Part shown: positions 14,712-22,189 of the stretch, in pieces
Layout of the letters: every line of letters begins with the position of its first letter
Position numbering within the stretch: position 1 is the stretch's first letter
NCBI GenBank assembly: GCA_036557185.1
Contig: DATBHZ010000124.1
Location: forward strand, 1-22,189
From: DATBHZ01 sp036557185
GTDB taxonomy: Bacteria > Actinomycetota > Acidimicrobiia > IMCC26256 > JAENVU01
Length of the DNA stretch: 22,189 bases
Direction: 5' to 3'
Translations under genes and position numbers: made by a program
Notes under the pieces: generated by a model
The model's input: the letters and a program-made list of their open reading frames with translations, nothing else
Told to the model about the DNA's origin: nothing
Database searches by the model: none

Positions 14712-15926
14712 TCAGCCGCCGGCGATCCCGCGAATGTCGAGATACAGCGCAGAAATTCCGAAGACGACGAACACGAGCAACACGGCAGCCGCCACCGGCA
14801 TGAGCTTCTGGTAGTCGACCTGCACCTTCTGACCCTTGATCCGCGACGCGATCGCCTCGTAGACGGCCACGGCAGCGTGACCACCGTCGAACGGCGGGAG
14901 CGGGATGAGGTTCAGCAGCGCGAGGAAGACGTTGATCAGCGCAAGGAGCAGCAGGAGCGCCCAGAAACTTCCGTTCACGATGGAGCCGCCCTCGGCGACG
15001 ATGCCGACGACTGTGTGCGGACGCTCGTCGCTGGGCAGTGCCTGCTTCGAGTTGGGGTTCTCGACGGTCGTCGAATACTGCTGGATCCCGCTCGGCGAGA
15101 AGATCTTGCCGAACGAGTCGAATGTCTGGCGCACGCTGTCGCGCATCCAGACCAGCGCTCCGACGGGCGCCGTGACCGGGTTGTAGTGGAGGTACGCGGA
15201 GTCCAGGCCGACGCCGATGCGCGTCGCGCCGTCGACTGTGCGCGGAGTGACGGTCTTCTCGATCTGTTGACCGTCGCGGTCGATCACCAGCTCGACCGGC
15301 ACACCGCGCTTGTCCTGGAGCGCCGCACGCACGGTCGATTGCGAATCGACCGCTTGCCCGCCGATCGAGAGGATCCGGTCGCCGTTGCGCAGCCCGGCGG
15401 CAGCTGCAGGCTCACCCTTGTACACGTAGCCGACTTGTGTCGTGCTGTGCGGTGACGCGCCGAGACCGATGCTCACCGCGTAGAAGAGCACGAGCGCGAT
15501 GATGAGGTTGACGGTGACACCGGCGAGGATCACCGACAGCTTCTTGCCCGTGGTCGACGCCCGGTACGCACGCGGCTCGTCGTCCGGGTCGACCTCCTCG
15601 AGGTTGCTCATCCCGATGATGCGTACGTAGCCACCCGCGACGATCGCCTTGATCCCGTACTCGGTCTCACCTCGGCGGAACGACCAGATGCGCGGTCCGA
15701 AACCGACGAAGAACTCGGTGACCTTCATCCCGGCACGCTTGGCCATGATGAAGTGACCGAACTCGTGGAGCATGATCGTGAGGAGCAGCCCCACGATGAT
15801 CGAGACCGTCACGAGCAACGACGGCCGAAGGATCACAATGAGAGCGAGCGCCACGGCGAGCAGCAGCCCGCCGGTGATCGCCTTGCGTGTCTCGACCTTG
15901 GTATCGGTCTCGAGCGGGTCTCGCAT
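14712..15926 (-). CDS. rseP: Site-2 intramembrane zinc metalloprotease RseP/Rip1 family
   Basis: 404 residues. It cleaves membrane-embedded anti-sigma factors or signal-peptide remnants within the bilayer. The zinc motif HEFGH (54-58) lies in the membrane segment after the first hydrophobic helix (17-33), and the third ligand is in NLIPLPPFDGGH (339-350). A periplasmic PDZ domain spans about 160-235 (GEPAAAAGLRNGDRILSIGG). Two further helices (about 320-340 and 376-395) complete the topology. A short extra N-terminal stretch (METD-like, charged) precedes the first helix. Its ATG follows the dxr stop with no gap. The dxr-rseP-ispG order is conserved in actinobacteria, and no sigma or anti-sigma gene is adjacent. 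Confidence 0.96.
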   Translation of the reverse strand: MRDPLETDTKVETRKAITGGLLLAVALALIVILRPSLLVTVSIIVGLLLTIMLHEFGHFIMAKRAGMKVTEFFVGFGPRIWSFRRGETEYGIKAIVAGGYVRIIGMSNLEEVDPDDEPRAYRASTTGKKLSVILAGVTVNLIIALVLFYAVSIGLGASPHSTTQVGYVYKGEPAAAAGLRNGDRILSIGGQAVDSQSTVRAALQDKRGVPVELVIDRDGQQIEKTVTPRTVDGATRIGVGLDSAYLHYNPVTAPVGALVWMRDSVRQTFDSFGKIFSPSGIQQYSTTVENPNSKQALPSDERPHTVVGIVAEGGSIVNGSFWALLLLLALINVFLALLNLIPLPPFDGGHAAVAVYEAIASRIKGQKVQVDYQKLMPVAAAVLLVFVVFGISALYLDIRGIAGG

Positions 15927-17054
15927 CTAGCGGGCTGCTCTCTTCTCGATCGCGTCGATCGCTGCACGGGCGCGAGCTCGTGCGGTTCGGTCTGCCTCGA
16001 GCACTCCAACGATGTCGTCGACGTCGTTTGTTCCGGACTGGAGCACCGTATCGACGACTTCAGCAATCTCTAACCATCCGATGCGGCCAGTCAGGAACGC
16101 TTCGACAGCCACCTCGTTGGCTCCGCTCAGTGTCGCAGGTGCTCCACCCCCTGCGCGCCCGGCCTCGTACGCCAGGCGGAGGCAGGGGAACGCGTCGAGA
16201 TCGGGCAGCTCGAAGGTGAGCGAACCCAGTGTCGCCCAGTCGATGGGTCCGAAGGCCTGGCGCAGGCGGTCGGGCGCGCCCAGCGCGAGCCCTATCGGCA
16301 GTCGCATGTCGGGGAGCGAGAGCTGAGCGATCGTTGCGCCGTCGGTGAACTCGACCATGCCGTGCACGATCGATTGCGGGTGCACGACCACCTGGATGCG
16401 ATCGAAGTCGACACCGAACAGCTCGTGCGCCTCGATCACCTCGAGCCCCTTGTTCATGAGCGTCGACGAGTCGATCGTGATCTTCGGACCCATGCTCCAA
16501 GTGGGATGCGCGAGCGCGTCCTGCACGGAGACGTCTGCGAGCTGCGCACGGGTCCGACCGCGGAACGGGCCACCGCTTGCCGTGAGCACGACCTTCTCGA
16601 CCTCGGCCGGCGAGCCCGCGCGCAGCGACTGGTAGACGGCCGAGTGCTCGGAGTCCACGGGGACGATCTCTCCCCCGCCGCGCTCTCGCACACGCGCCAC
16701 GACCGGTCCGCCCGCGATCAGGCTCTCCTTGTTCGCCAGCGCGAGCCGTTTGCCGTGCTCGAGCGCGGACACCGTCGCCGGGAGCCCGGCGAAACCGACG
16801 ACCGCGTTGAGGACCACGTCGGCCTCCGGGAGCGCGGCGAGCTCGGCGAGCACCTCGGGGCGGTCCGCGGCGAGGCACACGCGGTCGTCCGGGACCTCGA
16901 ACTCCTTGGCCTGCGTTGCGAGGTCCTCCGCGGACCGGCCGGCGGCGAGGGCGACGACGTTGTATGCGTCGCGGTGCGCGCGGATGACGTCGAGCGCCTG
17001 GGTGCCGATCGAACCCGTCGAGCCGAGCAGGACGACGTTCCGTGGACCGGCCAT
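15927..17054 (-). CDS. dxr: 1-deoxy-D-xylulose 5-phosphate reductoisomerase
   Basis: 375 residues. It catalyses the NADPH-dependent conversion of DXP to MEP, the first committed step of the MEP pathway. The NADPH-binding motif is LLGSTGSIGTQALDV (9-23). NKESLIAGG (108-116), the metal ligands in VPVDSEHSA (131-139; D134, E136) and NKGLEVIEAHELFG (201-214), the flexible loop TASGGPFRG (158-166) and HPTWSMGPKITIDSST complete the active site. The reading frame continues upstream, but the ATG at 17054, 2 bp after the cdsA stop, starts exactly at the conserved N-terminus. It is probably co-transcribed from the cdsA promoter. Confidence 0.97.
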   Translation of the reverse strand: MAGPRNVVLLGSTGSIGTQALDVIRAHRDAYNVVALAAGRSAEDLATQAKEFEVPDDRVCLAADRPEVLAELAALPEADVVLNAVVGFAGLPATVSALEHGKRLALANKESLIAGGPVVARVRERGGGEIVPVDSEHSAVYQSLRAGSPAEVEKVVLTASGGPFRGRTRAQLADVSVQDALAHPTWSMGPKITIDSSTLMNKGLEVIEAHELFGVDFDRIQVVVHPQSIVHGMVEFTDGATIAQLSLPDMRLPIGLALGAPDRLRQAFGPIDWATLGSLTFELPDLDAFPCLRLAYEAGRAGGGAPATLSGANEVAVEAFLTGRIGWLEIAEVVDTVLQSGTNDVDDIVGVLEADRTARARARAAIDAIEKRAAR

Positions 17055-17056
17055 CG

Positions 17057-18850
17057 CTACAGCTTCGGCAAGTGAATGATGTTCAGCGCGAGCGCGAGGT
17101 AGTAGACGGCCGGCAGGCACAGGAGCATGCCGTCGAACCGGTCGAGCACACCACCGTGACCGGGGAGCAGGGTGCCGAAGTCCTTGATCCCGAGATCGCG
17201 CTTGATGAGCGACTCGGTGAGATCGCCGAGTGGCGCGACGATCGCGACGGTCACACCCAGCGCGAACGCGTTGCCGAGGTCCTTCCACGGTGAGCTGAAC
17301 AGGTGCAGGATCACGACCGCCGCGATGAATGCCGCGACCATCCCGCCGATCAGGCCCTCGACCGTCTTGTTCGGCGAGATCGCCGGCGCGAGGCGCCGCT
17401 TCCCGAACTGCGATCCGACGAGGTAGCCGAACACGTCGTACGCGATCACGGGGACGACCACGCCGAGCACGAGGTCGATGCCGACCGAATGGATCAACAT
17501 GAGACCGGCGAAGGACCCGAGCACGCCCACGTACACGAAGCCGAAGATCGTGGCCGCCATGTTCGGCACGGGGCGGGCGCGCACCACCTCGAAGAGGTAC
17601 CAGAGCAGGGTGAACACGCAGACCAGCGCCAGCACGAACGGGACTGCGAACTCGCCTCGGTTGTACGCGATGGGCACGATCGCGAACGCGCCCAGGATCC
17701 CCAGGATGGACGCCGGCCGGAAGCCGCGCCGCTGCATGCCTTCGTAGAGCTCGAACGTCGCCACGCCGACGATCAATGTTGCGAGCGCTGCTGTCCAACC
17801 GCGGCCGAGCCTCAGGCAGACCAGCGCCACCACGCCCATGGCGACCCCGGAGAGCACGCGGACGAGCATGTCCGGGTGCTCGGAGGGCGCTTCCTCGTCG
17901 CTCCGCGCCGGGCGGGGCGGGCGCTCGGGGCGGTTCGCGGCGCGGCGGGTCGGGATCTTGCGACGCGCCGCGACCTCGCGGTCGAAGGCATCGTCGTCGT
18001 CCTCGGGCGGAGCGCTCATCGCGCCGACCTGGGTGGACTCGTCACCGAGCTCCTCGATCGGCTCGTAGTCGTCCTCGGCCCAGTCGCCGAAACCGGTCCG
18101 GAAGCGCGGGCCCGAGGTTGAGGTCGCGGCGGCGTGGGATGTCTCCTCGTCGCCCGTGAGATCCTCGACCTCCGCTTCGGGCAGGATCATCGGCACCTCG
18201 CCCGTAGGCGGCTCCGTCCAATGTGGCAACGGCTGTGGCGCGGTCACCTCCGCTTCGGCAGACGTGGTCGCCTCGTCTGCCGCGAGGACCGCGTCTTCCT
18301 CGGGCGCGTCGCGCTGCTCTGGCTCGTCGGTGTCAGCGGGCTCGGTTCCGGAATCCCCGAACAACGTTTCTCCTGCCTGCGCGGGCTCGTCCTCGGGATC
18401 GCCGAACAAGAGGTCGCCGGGGCGCGTGGGCTCGGTCTCCTCGCCCTCCGATTGCGCGCTCTGCTCGTCGCTCTCGTCGTCGATCTCGATGACCTCGATG
18501 TCGTCACCCGCGAGTCGCTCGGCCGAAGCGCTCCAGGTTGGCTGGTCGTCGTCGTCCGGCGTCTTCTCGAGTGTGGCCTGCCGGGCCTCGACGTCGGGCA
18601 GCGGCTCGTCCGGTGGACGCGGGAACCGCACCGCAGGGCGCAACGAAGGGTCGGGCCGCGCCGGGACGTCACCGAACCTCGGTCCGCTGTCGCCGCCGCG
18701 TCGCTGCGACGCTCCCGATTGGAGTGCGGCCTGCGCTTCCTCCGCACCGATGATCCGCACGCCTTCCGGCGCCGTCCGGTCGCGATCACTCGGCCTGGAC
18801 GCACCCGCGCGCGGGTCGTCCTCGCTGAAACGATCCTCGCGATCGGTCAC
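17057..18850 (-). CDS. cdsA: Phosphatidate cytidylyltransferase (CDP-diacylglycerol synthase) with long acidic N-terminal extension
   Basis: 597 residues, about twice the usual size. The C-terminal part from about residue 328 is a complete CdsA with eight or so membrane helices, the ISPNKTVEGLIGG segment (491-503) and the family signature around SLIKRDLGIKDFGTLLPGHG (547-566) followed by GVLDRFD. It makes CDP-diacylglycerol from phosphatidate and CTP for all phospholipids. Residues 1-327 are hydrophilic, strongly acidic and low complexity, presumably cytoplasmic and disordered. Short ordered-looking motifs stand out: GVRIIGAEEA (30-39), a tandem LLFGD/TLFGD repeat (147-173), and LPHWTEPPTGEVP (208-220). 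The GTG start at 18850 has GGAGG 8 nt upstream, which supports the long form. M328 could give a core-only product but has no obvious reason to be used. Confidence 0.93.
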   Translation of the reverse strand: MTDREDRFSEDDPRAGASRPSDRDRTAPEGVRIIGAEEAQAALQSGASQRRGGDSGPRFGDVPARPDPSLRPAVRFPRPPDEPLPDVEARQATLEKTPDDDDQPTWSASAERLAGDDIEVIEIDDESDEQSAQSEGEETEPTRPGDLLFGDPEDEPAQAGETLFGDSGTEPADTDEPEQRDAPEEDAVLAADEATTSAEAEVTAPQPLPHWTEPPTGEVPMILPEAEVEDLTGDEETSHAAATSTSGPRFRTGFGDWAEDDYEPIEELGDESTQVGAMSAPPEDDDDAFDREVAARRKIPTRRAANRPERPPRPARSDEEAPSEHPDMLVRVLSGVAMGVVALVCLRLGRGWTAALATLIVGVATFELYEGMQRRGFRPASILGILGAFAIVPIAYNRGEFAVPFVLALVCVFTLLWYLFEVVRARPVPNMAATIFGFVYVGVLGSFAGLMLIHSVGIDLVLGVVVPVIAYDVFGYLVGSQFGKRRLAPAISPNKTVEGLIGGMVAAFIAAVVILHLFSSPWKDLGNAFALGVTVAIVAPLGDLTESLIKRDLGIKDFGTLLPGHGGVLDRFDGMLLCLPAVYYLALALNIIHLPKL

Positions 18851-19020
18851 GGCATGTCCCTCCGATGGCCCGTGGTCCAGGCTAGACGGGACCCGCCTTT
18901 CTCTCCAGGAATGGCTCCCTAGGAGCGAGGTTGGGGCGTATCGCGGTCGTTCGATCGGATACTGCAGCGACGCAGGCCGCAGCCGACCGGAGGGAGGCGC
19001 AGGCCGGAGTCGCCATGAAG
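18851..19020 (-). promoter_or_regulatory. frr-cdsA intergenic region with possible cdsA promoter
   Basis: This 170-bp gap is the largest within the 12764-22152 gene run. On the minus strand, TGGAGA and TAGCCT, separated by 17 bp (about 18909 to 18881), are a moderate match to a vegetative promoter and lie about 30 bp upstream of the cdsA GTG. A small hairpin, GCTCC-CTA-GGAGC (18914-18926), lies just upstream of it without a U-run. The cdsA Shine-Dalgarno sequence GGAGG is clear. No RNA gene is visible. Confidence 0.35.
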
Positions 19021-19590
19021 TCAGACCTCGAGGAGCTCCTGCTCCTTGTGGGTGAGCATGGCGTCGATCTCGCCGACGACGCCGCTCGTCGACTTGTCGA
19101 GATCCTTCTCGATCCGCTCGAGCTCGTCCTTCGAGAGATCGCCGGCCTTCTCCAAGGCCTCCAGCTCGTGGCGGGCGTGCCGCCGGACGTTGCGCACCGC
19201 GACGCGACCCTCCTCGGCGCGCTGTTTGACCACTTTCACGAGATCCTTGCGCCGCTCCTCGGTGAGCTCGGGGAAGGTGAGCCGTATGACCTGTCCGTCA
19301 TTGCCCGGATTGATCCCCAAATCGCTCTGCTGGATCGCCTTCTCGATCGCCTTCATCGCCCCCTTGTCGTAGGGCGAGACCACGAGCACGCGCGGCTCGG
19401 GCACCGAGAAGCCCGCCAGCTGCTGCAAGGGCGTCTCCGCGCCGTAGTAGTCGACCTTCAGCTTCTCGACGAGTGCGGGCGTCGCGCGGCCCGTGCGCAC
19501 CGCTCCGAACTCCTCTTGAAGGTGCGTGACAGCCTTTCCCATCTTGTCGCGACAGTCAGCGACGATCTCCGGTGCGGTCGGCACGGTCAC
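19021..19590 (-). CDS. frr: Ribosome recycling factor
   Basis: 189 residues, normal length. It splits post-termination ribosomes together with EF-G. The three-helix bundle domain shows MGKAVTHLQEEFGAVRTGRATPALVEKLKVDYYG near the N-terminus and LTEERRKDLVKVVKQRAEEGRVAVRNVRR in the middle, with the small beta domain TPLQQLAGFSVPEPRVLVVSPYD between them. The C-terminus KDLDKSTSGVVGEIDAMLTHKEQELLEV is typical. The GTG start overlaps the pyrH stop (GTGA); a second GTG two codons in is an alternative. Confidence 0.97.
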   Translation of the reverse strand: MTVPTAPEIVADCRDKMGKAVTHLQEEFGAVRTGRATPALVEKLKVDYYGAETPLQQLAGFSVPEPRVLVVSPYDKGAMKAIEKAIQQSDLGINPGNDGQVIRLTFPELTEERRKDLVKVVKQRAEEGRVAVRNVRRHARHELEALEKAGDLSKDELERIEKDLDKSTSGVVGEIDAMLTHKEQELLEV

Positions 19591-20321
19591 TCCTCCTTCG
19601 AGCTGACGAGCGTCCCGATCGGCTCACCGACGAGCGCGCGATGGATGTTGCCAGGCGACGAGACGTCGAACACGACGATCGGCAGCTTGTTGTCCATGCA
19701 GAACGTGATGGCAGTGGAGTCCATCACCTTGAGGCCGCGGTTGAGGACCTCGAAGTGCGAGACCTCGGACAGCTTGACGGCATCCGGCTCGAGCCGCGGG
19801 TCTGCGCTGTACACACCATCGACGCCGGAGTGGGTCCCCTTCAGGATCGCCGATGCGCCGATCTCCGCGGCGCGCAACGCAGCCGTCGTGTCGGTCGTGA
19901 AGTAGGGGTTGCCGGTTCCCGCCGCGAAGACGACGACCCGTCCCTTCTCCATGTGCCGCAGCGCGCGGAGCGGTATGTAAGGCTCCGCGACCTGGGCCAT
20001 GGCGATCGCGGTCTGCACGCGCGTCGCCTGACCGACGCCCTCGAGCGCGTCCTGGAGTGCCAGCGCGTTGATCACGGTGGCGAGCATGCCCATGTAGTCG
20101 GCGCGGGCACGGTCCATCCCCCGCGTCGCACCGGACATCCCGCGAAAGATGTTGCCGCCGCCGACGACGATGGCGATCTGGACCCCGAGCTCCTGACGGG
20201 CGACGGAGACCTCCTCGGCGATCCGCAACACGGTGGCGGCGTCGATGCCGAAGCCGGTCGTCGTGTCGGCGAAGGCCTCGCCCGACAGCTTCAGCACCAC
20301 TCTGCTGAACCGGCTCTGCAT
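19587..20321 (-). CDS. pyrH: UMP kinase
   Basis: 244 residues. It phosphorylates UMP to UDP and belongs to the amino-acid-kinase fold family. Visible motifs are RVVLKLSGEAF at the N-terminus, IAIVVGGGNIFRG (phosphate binding), MDRARADYMGMLATVINALAL, VFAAGTGNPYFTTDTTAALRA (UMP/ATP binding), LKGTHSGVDGVYSADPR and the C-terminal VFDVSSPGNIHRALVGEPIGTLV. A GTG lies one codon upstream, but the ATG at 20321 has better spacing (8 nt) from GGGAG. The gene follows tsf by 42 bp and overlaps frr, the standard tsf-pyrH-frr arrangement. Confidence 0.97.
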   Translation of the reverse strand: MQSRFSRVVLKLSGEAFADTTTGFGIDAATVLRIAEEVSVARQELGVQIAIVVGGGNIFRGMSGATRGMDRARADYMGMLATVINALALQDALEGVGQATRVQTAIAMAQVAEPYIPLRALRHMEKGRVVVFAAGTGNPYFTTDTTAALRAAEIGASAILKGTHSGVDGVYSADPRLEPDAVKLSEVSHFEVLNRGLKVMDSTAITFCMDNKLPIVVFDVSSPGNIHRALVGEPIGTLVSSKEE

Positions 20322-20363
20322 CACTCCCGCTCCCGTCGGTGCTGACGTACGCCTCGGCCTCGA

Positions 20364-21206
20364 CTAGTCCTCGCCGATCTTCACACGCGCGAACCGGCGC
20401 ACCTGGCCACCGCCGCGTTCCTCGAGGATCTTCGTGATGCTCTTCTTCGGCTCCTTGACGTATCCCTGCTCGAGGAGCACATGGTCCTTGTAGAAGCCGT
20501 TGAGGCGGCCCTGGACGATCTTCTCGATCGCCTGCTCGGGCTTGCCCTCGTTCCTGGTCAGCTCCGTGAGCAGCTCGCGCTCCTTCTCGATGGCGTCTGC
20601 CGGGACCTCCTCCCGGCGCACGTATCGGGGAGCAGCGCTCGCGATGTGCAGGGCAATGTCGTGCGCGAGCTCCCGCGCCGCGTCGCTCGACGCGTCGACG
20701 TCACCGAGCTCGACGAGCACGCCGATGGTGCCGCGGTCGTTCTGCACGTGCTTGTAACCGTCGAGCAGGCCGTCCGTGGTCTCGAATCGGACCGCCCGCC
20801 CCAGCTCGATCCGCTCGCCGAGCTTCGCACCGAGCTGTGTGACGTGCTCGCCGACGGTCGTGCCGTCGAACTTCTGGTCGGCGATCGCGGCGTCGCCCTG
20901 CTCCGCGACCTGGCGCGCGAGCGCGGTCGTCGCGTCCTTGAACTCGGCGCCCTTTGCGACGAAGTCGGTCTCGCACGTGAGCTCGAACACCGCTCCGACG
21001 TTGCCCTCCACGACCACGTCGACGGCACCCTGGTCGGCAGCCCGCCCGGCGCGCTTCGCCGCACCCGACAAGCCCTTCTTGCGCAGCCAGTCCTTGGCGG
21101 CCTCCATGTCGCCGTTGCTCTCGGTGAGGGCCGTCTTGCAGTCCATCATCCCGGCGCCGGTCAGCTTGCGCAGCGCCGAGACATCCTTTGCCGAGAAGTC
21201 AGCCAT
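20364..21206 (-). CDS. tsf: Elongation factor Ts
   Basis: 280 residues. It is the guanine nucleotide exchange factor for EF-Tu. The N-terminal UBA-like domain reads FSAKDVSALRKLTGAGMMDCKTAL (4-27), and the TDFVA loop that inserts near the EF-Tu Mg site is at 80-84. Two dimerisation-type core domains follow, ending in IVQGRLNGFYKDHVLLEQ and the typical C-terminal ARVKIGED. The ATG at 21206 overlaps the end of rpsB by 8 nt (ATGGCTGA), so S2 and EF-Ts are translationally coupled. A longer upstream frame exists but runs through rpsB in another frame and is rejected. Confidence 0.97.
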   Translation of the reverse strand: MADFSAKDVSALRKLTGAGMMDCKTALTESNGDMEAAKDWLRKKGLSGAAKRAGRAADQGAVDVVVEGNVGAVFELTCETDFVAKGAEFKDATTALARQVAEQGDAAIADQKFDGTTVGEHVTQLGAKLGERIELGRAVRFETTDGLLDGYKHVQNDRGTIGVLVELGDVDASSDAARELAHDIALHIASAAPRYVRREEVPADAIEKERELLTELTRNEGKPEQAIEKIVQGRLNGFYKDHVLLEQGYVKEPKKSITKILEERGGGQVRRFARVKIGED

Positions 21207-22152
21207 CTGCTTGCTCACCCGTCGTTCCGGCGTCGCCCGCGTCGCCATCCGCTCCGGATTCAGCAGCTCCGGATTCGGCGCCGGCCTTCGCGTCTGCCGC
21301 TTTCTGCGCCTTCGACTCGGCCAGGCGCCGCTCCCGCTCGGCTTGCTGCGCGGCCGCCTCGCGCTGCGCCTGAGCCTGCTGCTCGGCACGCCGGCGCTCC
21401 TCCTCCGGGTCGAGCGGCTTCGGAGCGACGTCCTCCGCCTTCGTCCCGGGACGCGCGCCCTTCTTCTGAGCGAGGTGCTTGCCCTCCTCGCACGCGTCCG
21501 CGATGACCCGCGCGAGCAGGCGAGCGGAGCGGATCGCGTCGTCGTTCCCAGGGATCACGTAGTCGATGACGTCGGGATCACAGTTCGTGTCGACGACGGC
21601 CACCACCGGGATGCCGAGACGGTTGGCCTCGGTGACCGCGATGTGCTCCTTCTTCGTATCGATGACGAAGATCGCGCTGGGCAGCTTCTCTAGGTTCCGG
21701 ATGCCGCCGAGGTTCCGCTCGAGCTTCACGACCTCGCGCTTGACCTTGAGACCTTCCTTCTTGATCATCTGGTCGGTCTCGCCGGTCGCGACCTGACGCT
21801 CCATCTCGCGCAGCTTGGCGACACGAGCGTGCACCGTCTGGAAGTTGGTGAGCATCCCGCCGAGCCAGCGGTAGTTCACGTAGGGCATCCCCACGCGCGT
21901 CGCTTGGTGCTCGATGGGCTCCTGGGCCTGCTTCTTCGTCCCGACGAAGAGGACCGTCCCGCCGTCCTCGACCGTGGTGCGCACGAAGCGGTAGGCGGTG
22001 TCGATGCGCTCGAGGGTCTGCTGGAGGTCGATGACGTAGATGCCGTTGCGCTCCCCGAAGATGAACCGTCGCATCTTGGGGTTCCAACGGCGCGTCTGAT
22101 GACCGAAATGGACCCCCGCGGCCAGGAGGTCCTTCATGCTGACGACAGCCAC
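21199..22152 (-). CDS. rpsB: 30S ribosomal protein S2 with C-terminal extension
   Basis: 317 residues. The S2 core occupies about 1-227, with the signatures LLAAGVHFGHQTRRWNPKM (9-27), GIYVIDLQQT, YRWLGGMLTNFQTV (94-107) and IPVVAVVDTNCDPD (181-194). After CEEGKHLAQKKG there is an extension of about 85-90 residues, first Glu/Arg/Gln/Ala-rich and probably helical (EEERRRAEQQAQAQREAAAQ), then Gly/Ala/Asp-rich and flexible. Actinobacterial S2 proteins often have such tails. The GTG start at 22152 has AAGGA 7 nt upstream. It heads the minus-strand run rpsB-tsf-pyrH-frr; its promoter lies beyond the right edge of the window. Confidence 0.97.
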   Translation of the reverse strand: MAVVSMKDLLAAGVHFGHQTRRWNPKMRRFIFGERNGIYVIDLQQTLERIDTAYRFVRTTVEDGGTVLFVGTKKQAQEPIEHQATRVGMPYVNYRWLGGMLTNFQTVHARVAKLREMERQVATGETDQMIKKEGLKVKREVVKLERNLGGIRNLEKLPSAIFVIDTKKEHIAVTEANRLGIPVVAVVDTNCDPDVIDYVIPGNDDAIRSARLLARVIADACEEGKHLAQKKGARPGTKAEDVAPKPLDPEEERRRAEQQAQAQREAAAQQAERERRLAESKAQKAADAKAGAESGAAESGADGDAGDAGTTGEQADG

Positions 22153-22189
22153 GCGTGCTTCCTTCCCTTGGTTGTACCTCCGCCCGTGC

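Noticed and set aside
17055..17798. Long upstream extension of dxr
   Set aside because: It runs through cdsA in another frame and is Arg-rich; the NADPH-binding motif begins 8 residues after the ATG at 17054.
18414..18640. Possible DNA repeat within the acidic part of cdsA
   Set aside because: The repetition is at the protein level (acidic low-complexity sequence and an L-F-G-D tandem), and no exact long DNA repeat or CRISPR-like spacing is present.

Overview
This window is a high-GC chromosomal segment with frequent GTG starts and dense, overlapping genes. The gene order rpsB-tsf-pyrH-frr-cdsA-dxr-rseP-ispG and the proS...rimP-nusA block are typical of Actinobacteria. MurT/GatD, an APS-reductase-type CysH and a very long acidic N-terminal extension on CdsA suggest a deep-branching actinobacterium, possibly Acidimicrobiia. 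That placement is an inference from gene content; no 16S gene is present. Most of the window is core metabolism, with a few less usual genes set between the conserved blocks.

Layout, left to right. (1) 1-907, minus: the start of nusA and complete rimP, preceded by a 250-bp leader with a strong terminator-like hairpin. (2) 1158-2986, plus: a zinc-ribbon SAM methyltransferase translationally coupled to a membrane fatty-acid-desaturase-like enzyme. (3) 3004-7153, minus: a Tat-exported phosphoesterase, proS and a stand-alone LigC-type ATP-dependent DNA ligase. (4) 7154-7528: a divergent regulatory region with palindromes, a direct repeat and a candidate leaderless 37-codon leader ORF. (5) 7529-9984, plus: a siroheme sulfite/nitrite reductase and cysH, the assimilatory steps from APS to sulfide. 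(6) 10023-12777, plus: a SAM methyltransferase, murT and gatD (lipid II amidation). (7) 12764-22152, minus: a PAP2-like membrane protein, ispG, rseP, dxr, cdsA, frr, pyrH, tsf and rpsB. This run joins translation (S2, EF-Ts, RRF), UMP kinase, phospholipid precursor synthesis (CdsA), the MEP isoprenoid pathway (Dxr, IspG) and site-2 proteolysis (RseP).

The genes are tightly packed. At least eight junctions use a 4-base ATGA or GTGA stop/start overlap, which implies widespread translational coupling. The most interesting points are: a sulfite/nitrite reductase in which both halves keep a full C-X5-C / C-X3-C cluster motif; the possible leaderless leader ORF and operator-like repeats upstream of it; the roughly 325-residue acidic extension of CdsA; the hairpin in the rimP-nusA leader; and the coupled methyltransferase-desaturase pair of unknown product. 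I found no tRNA, rRNA, CRISPR array, transposase or phage gene.
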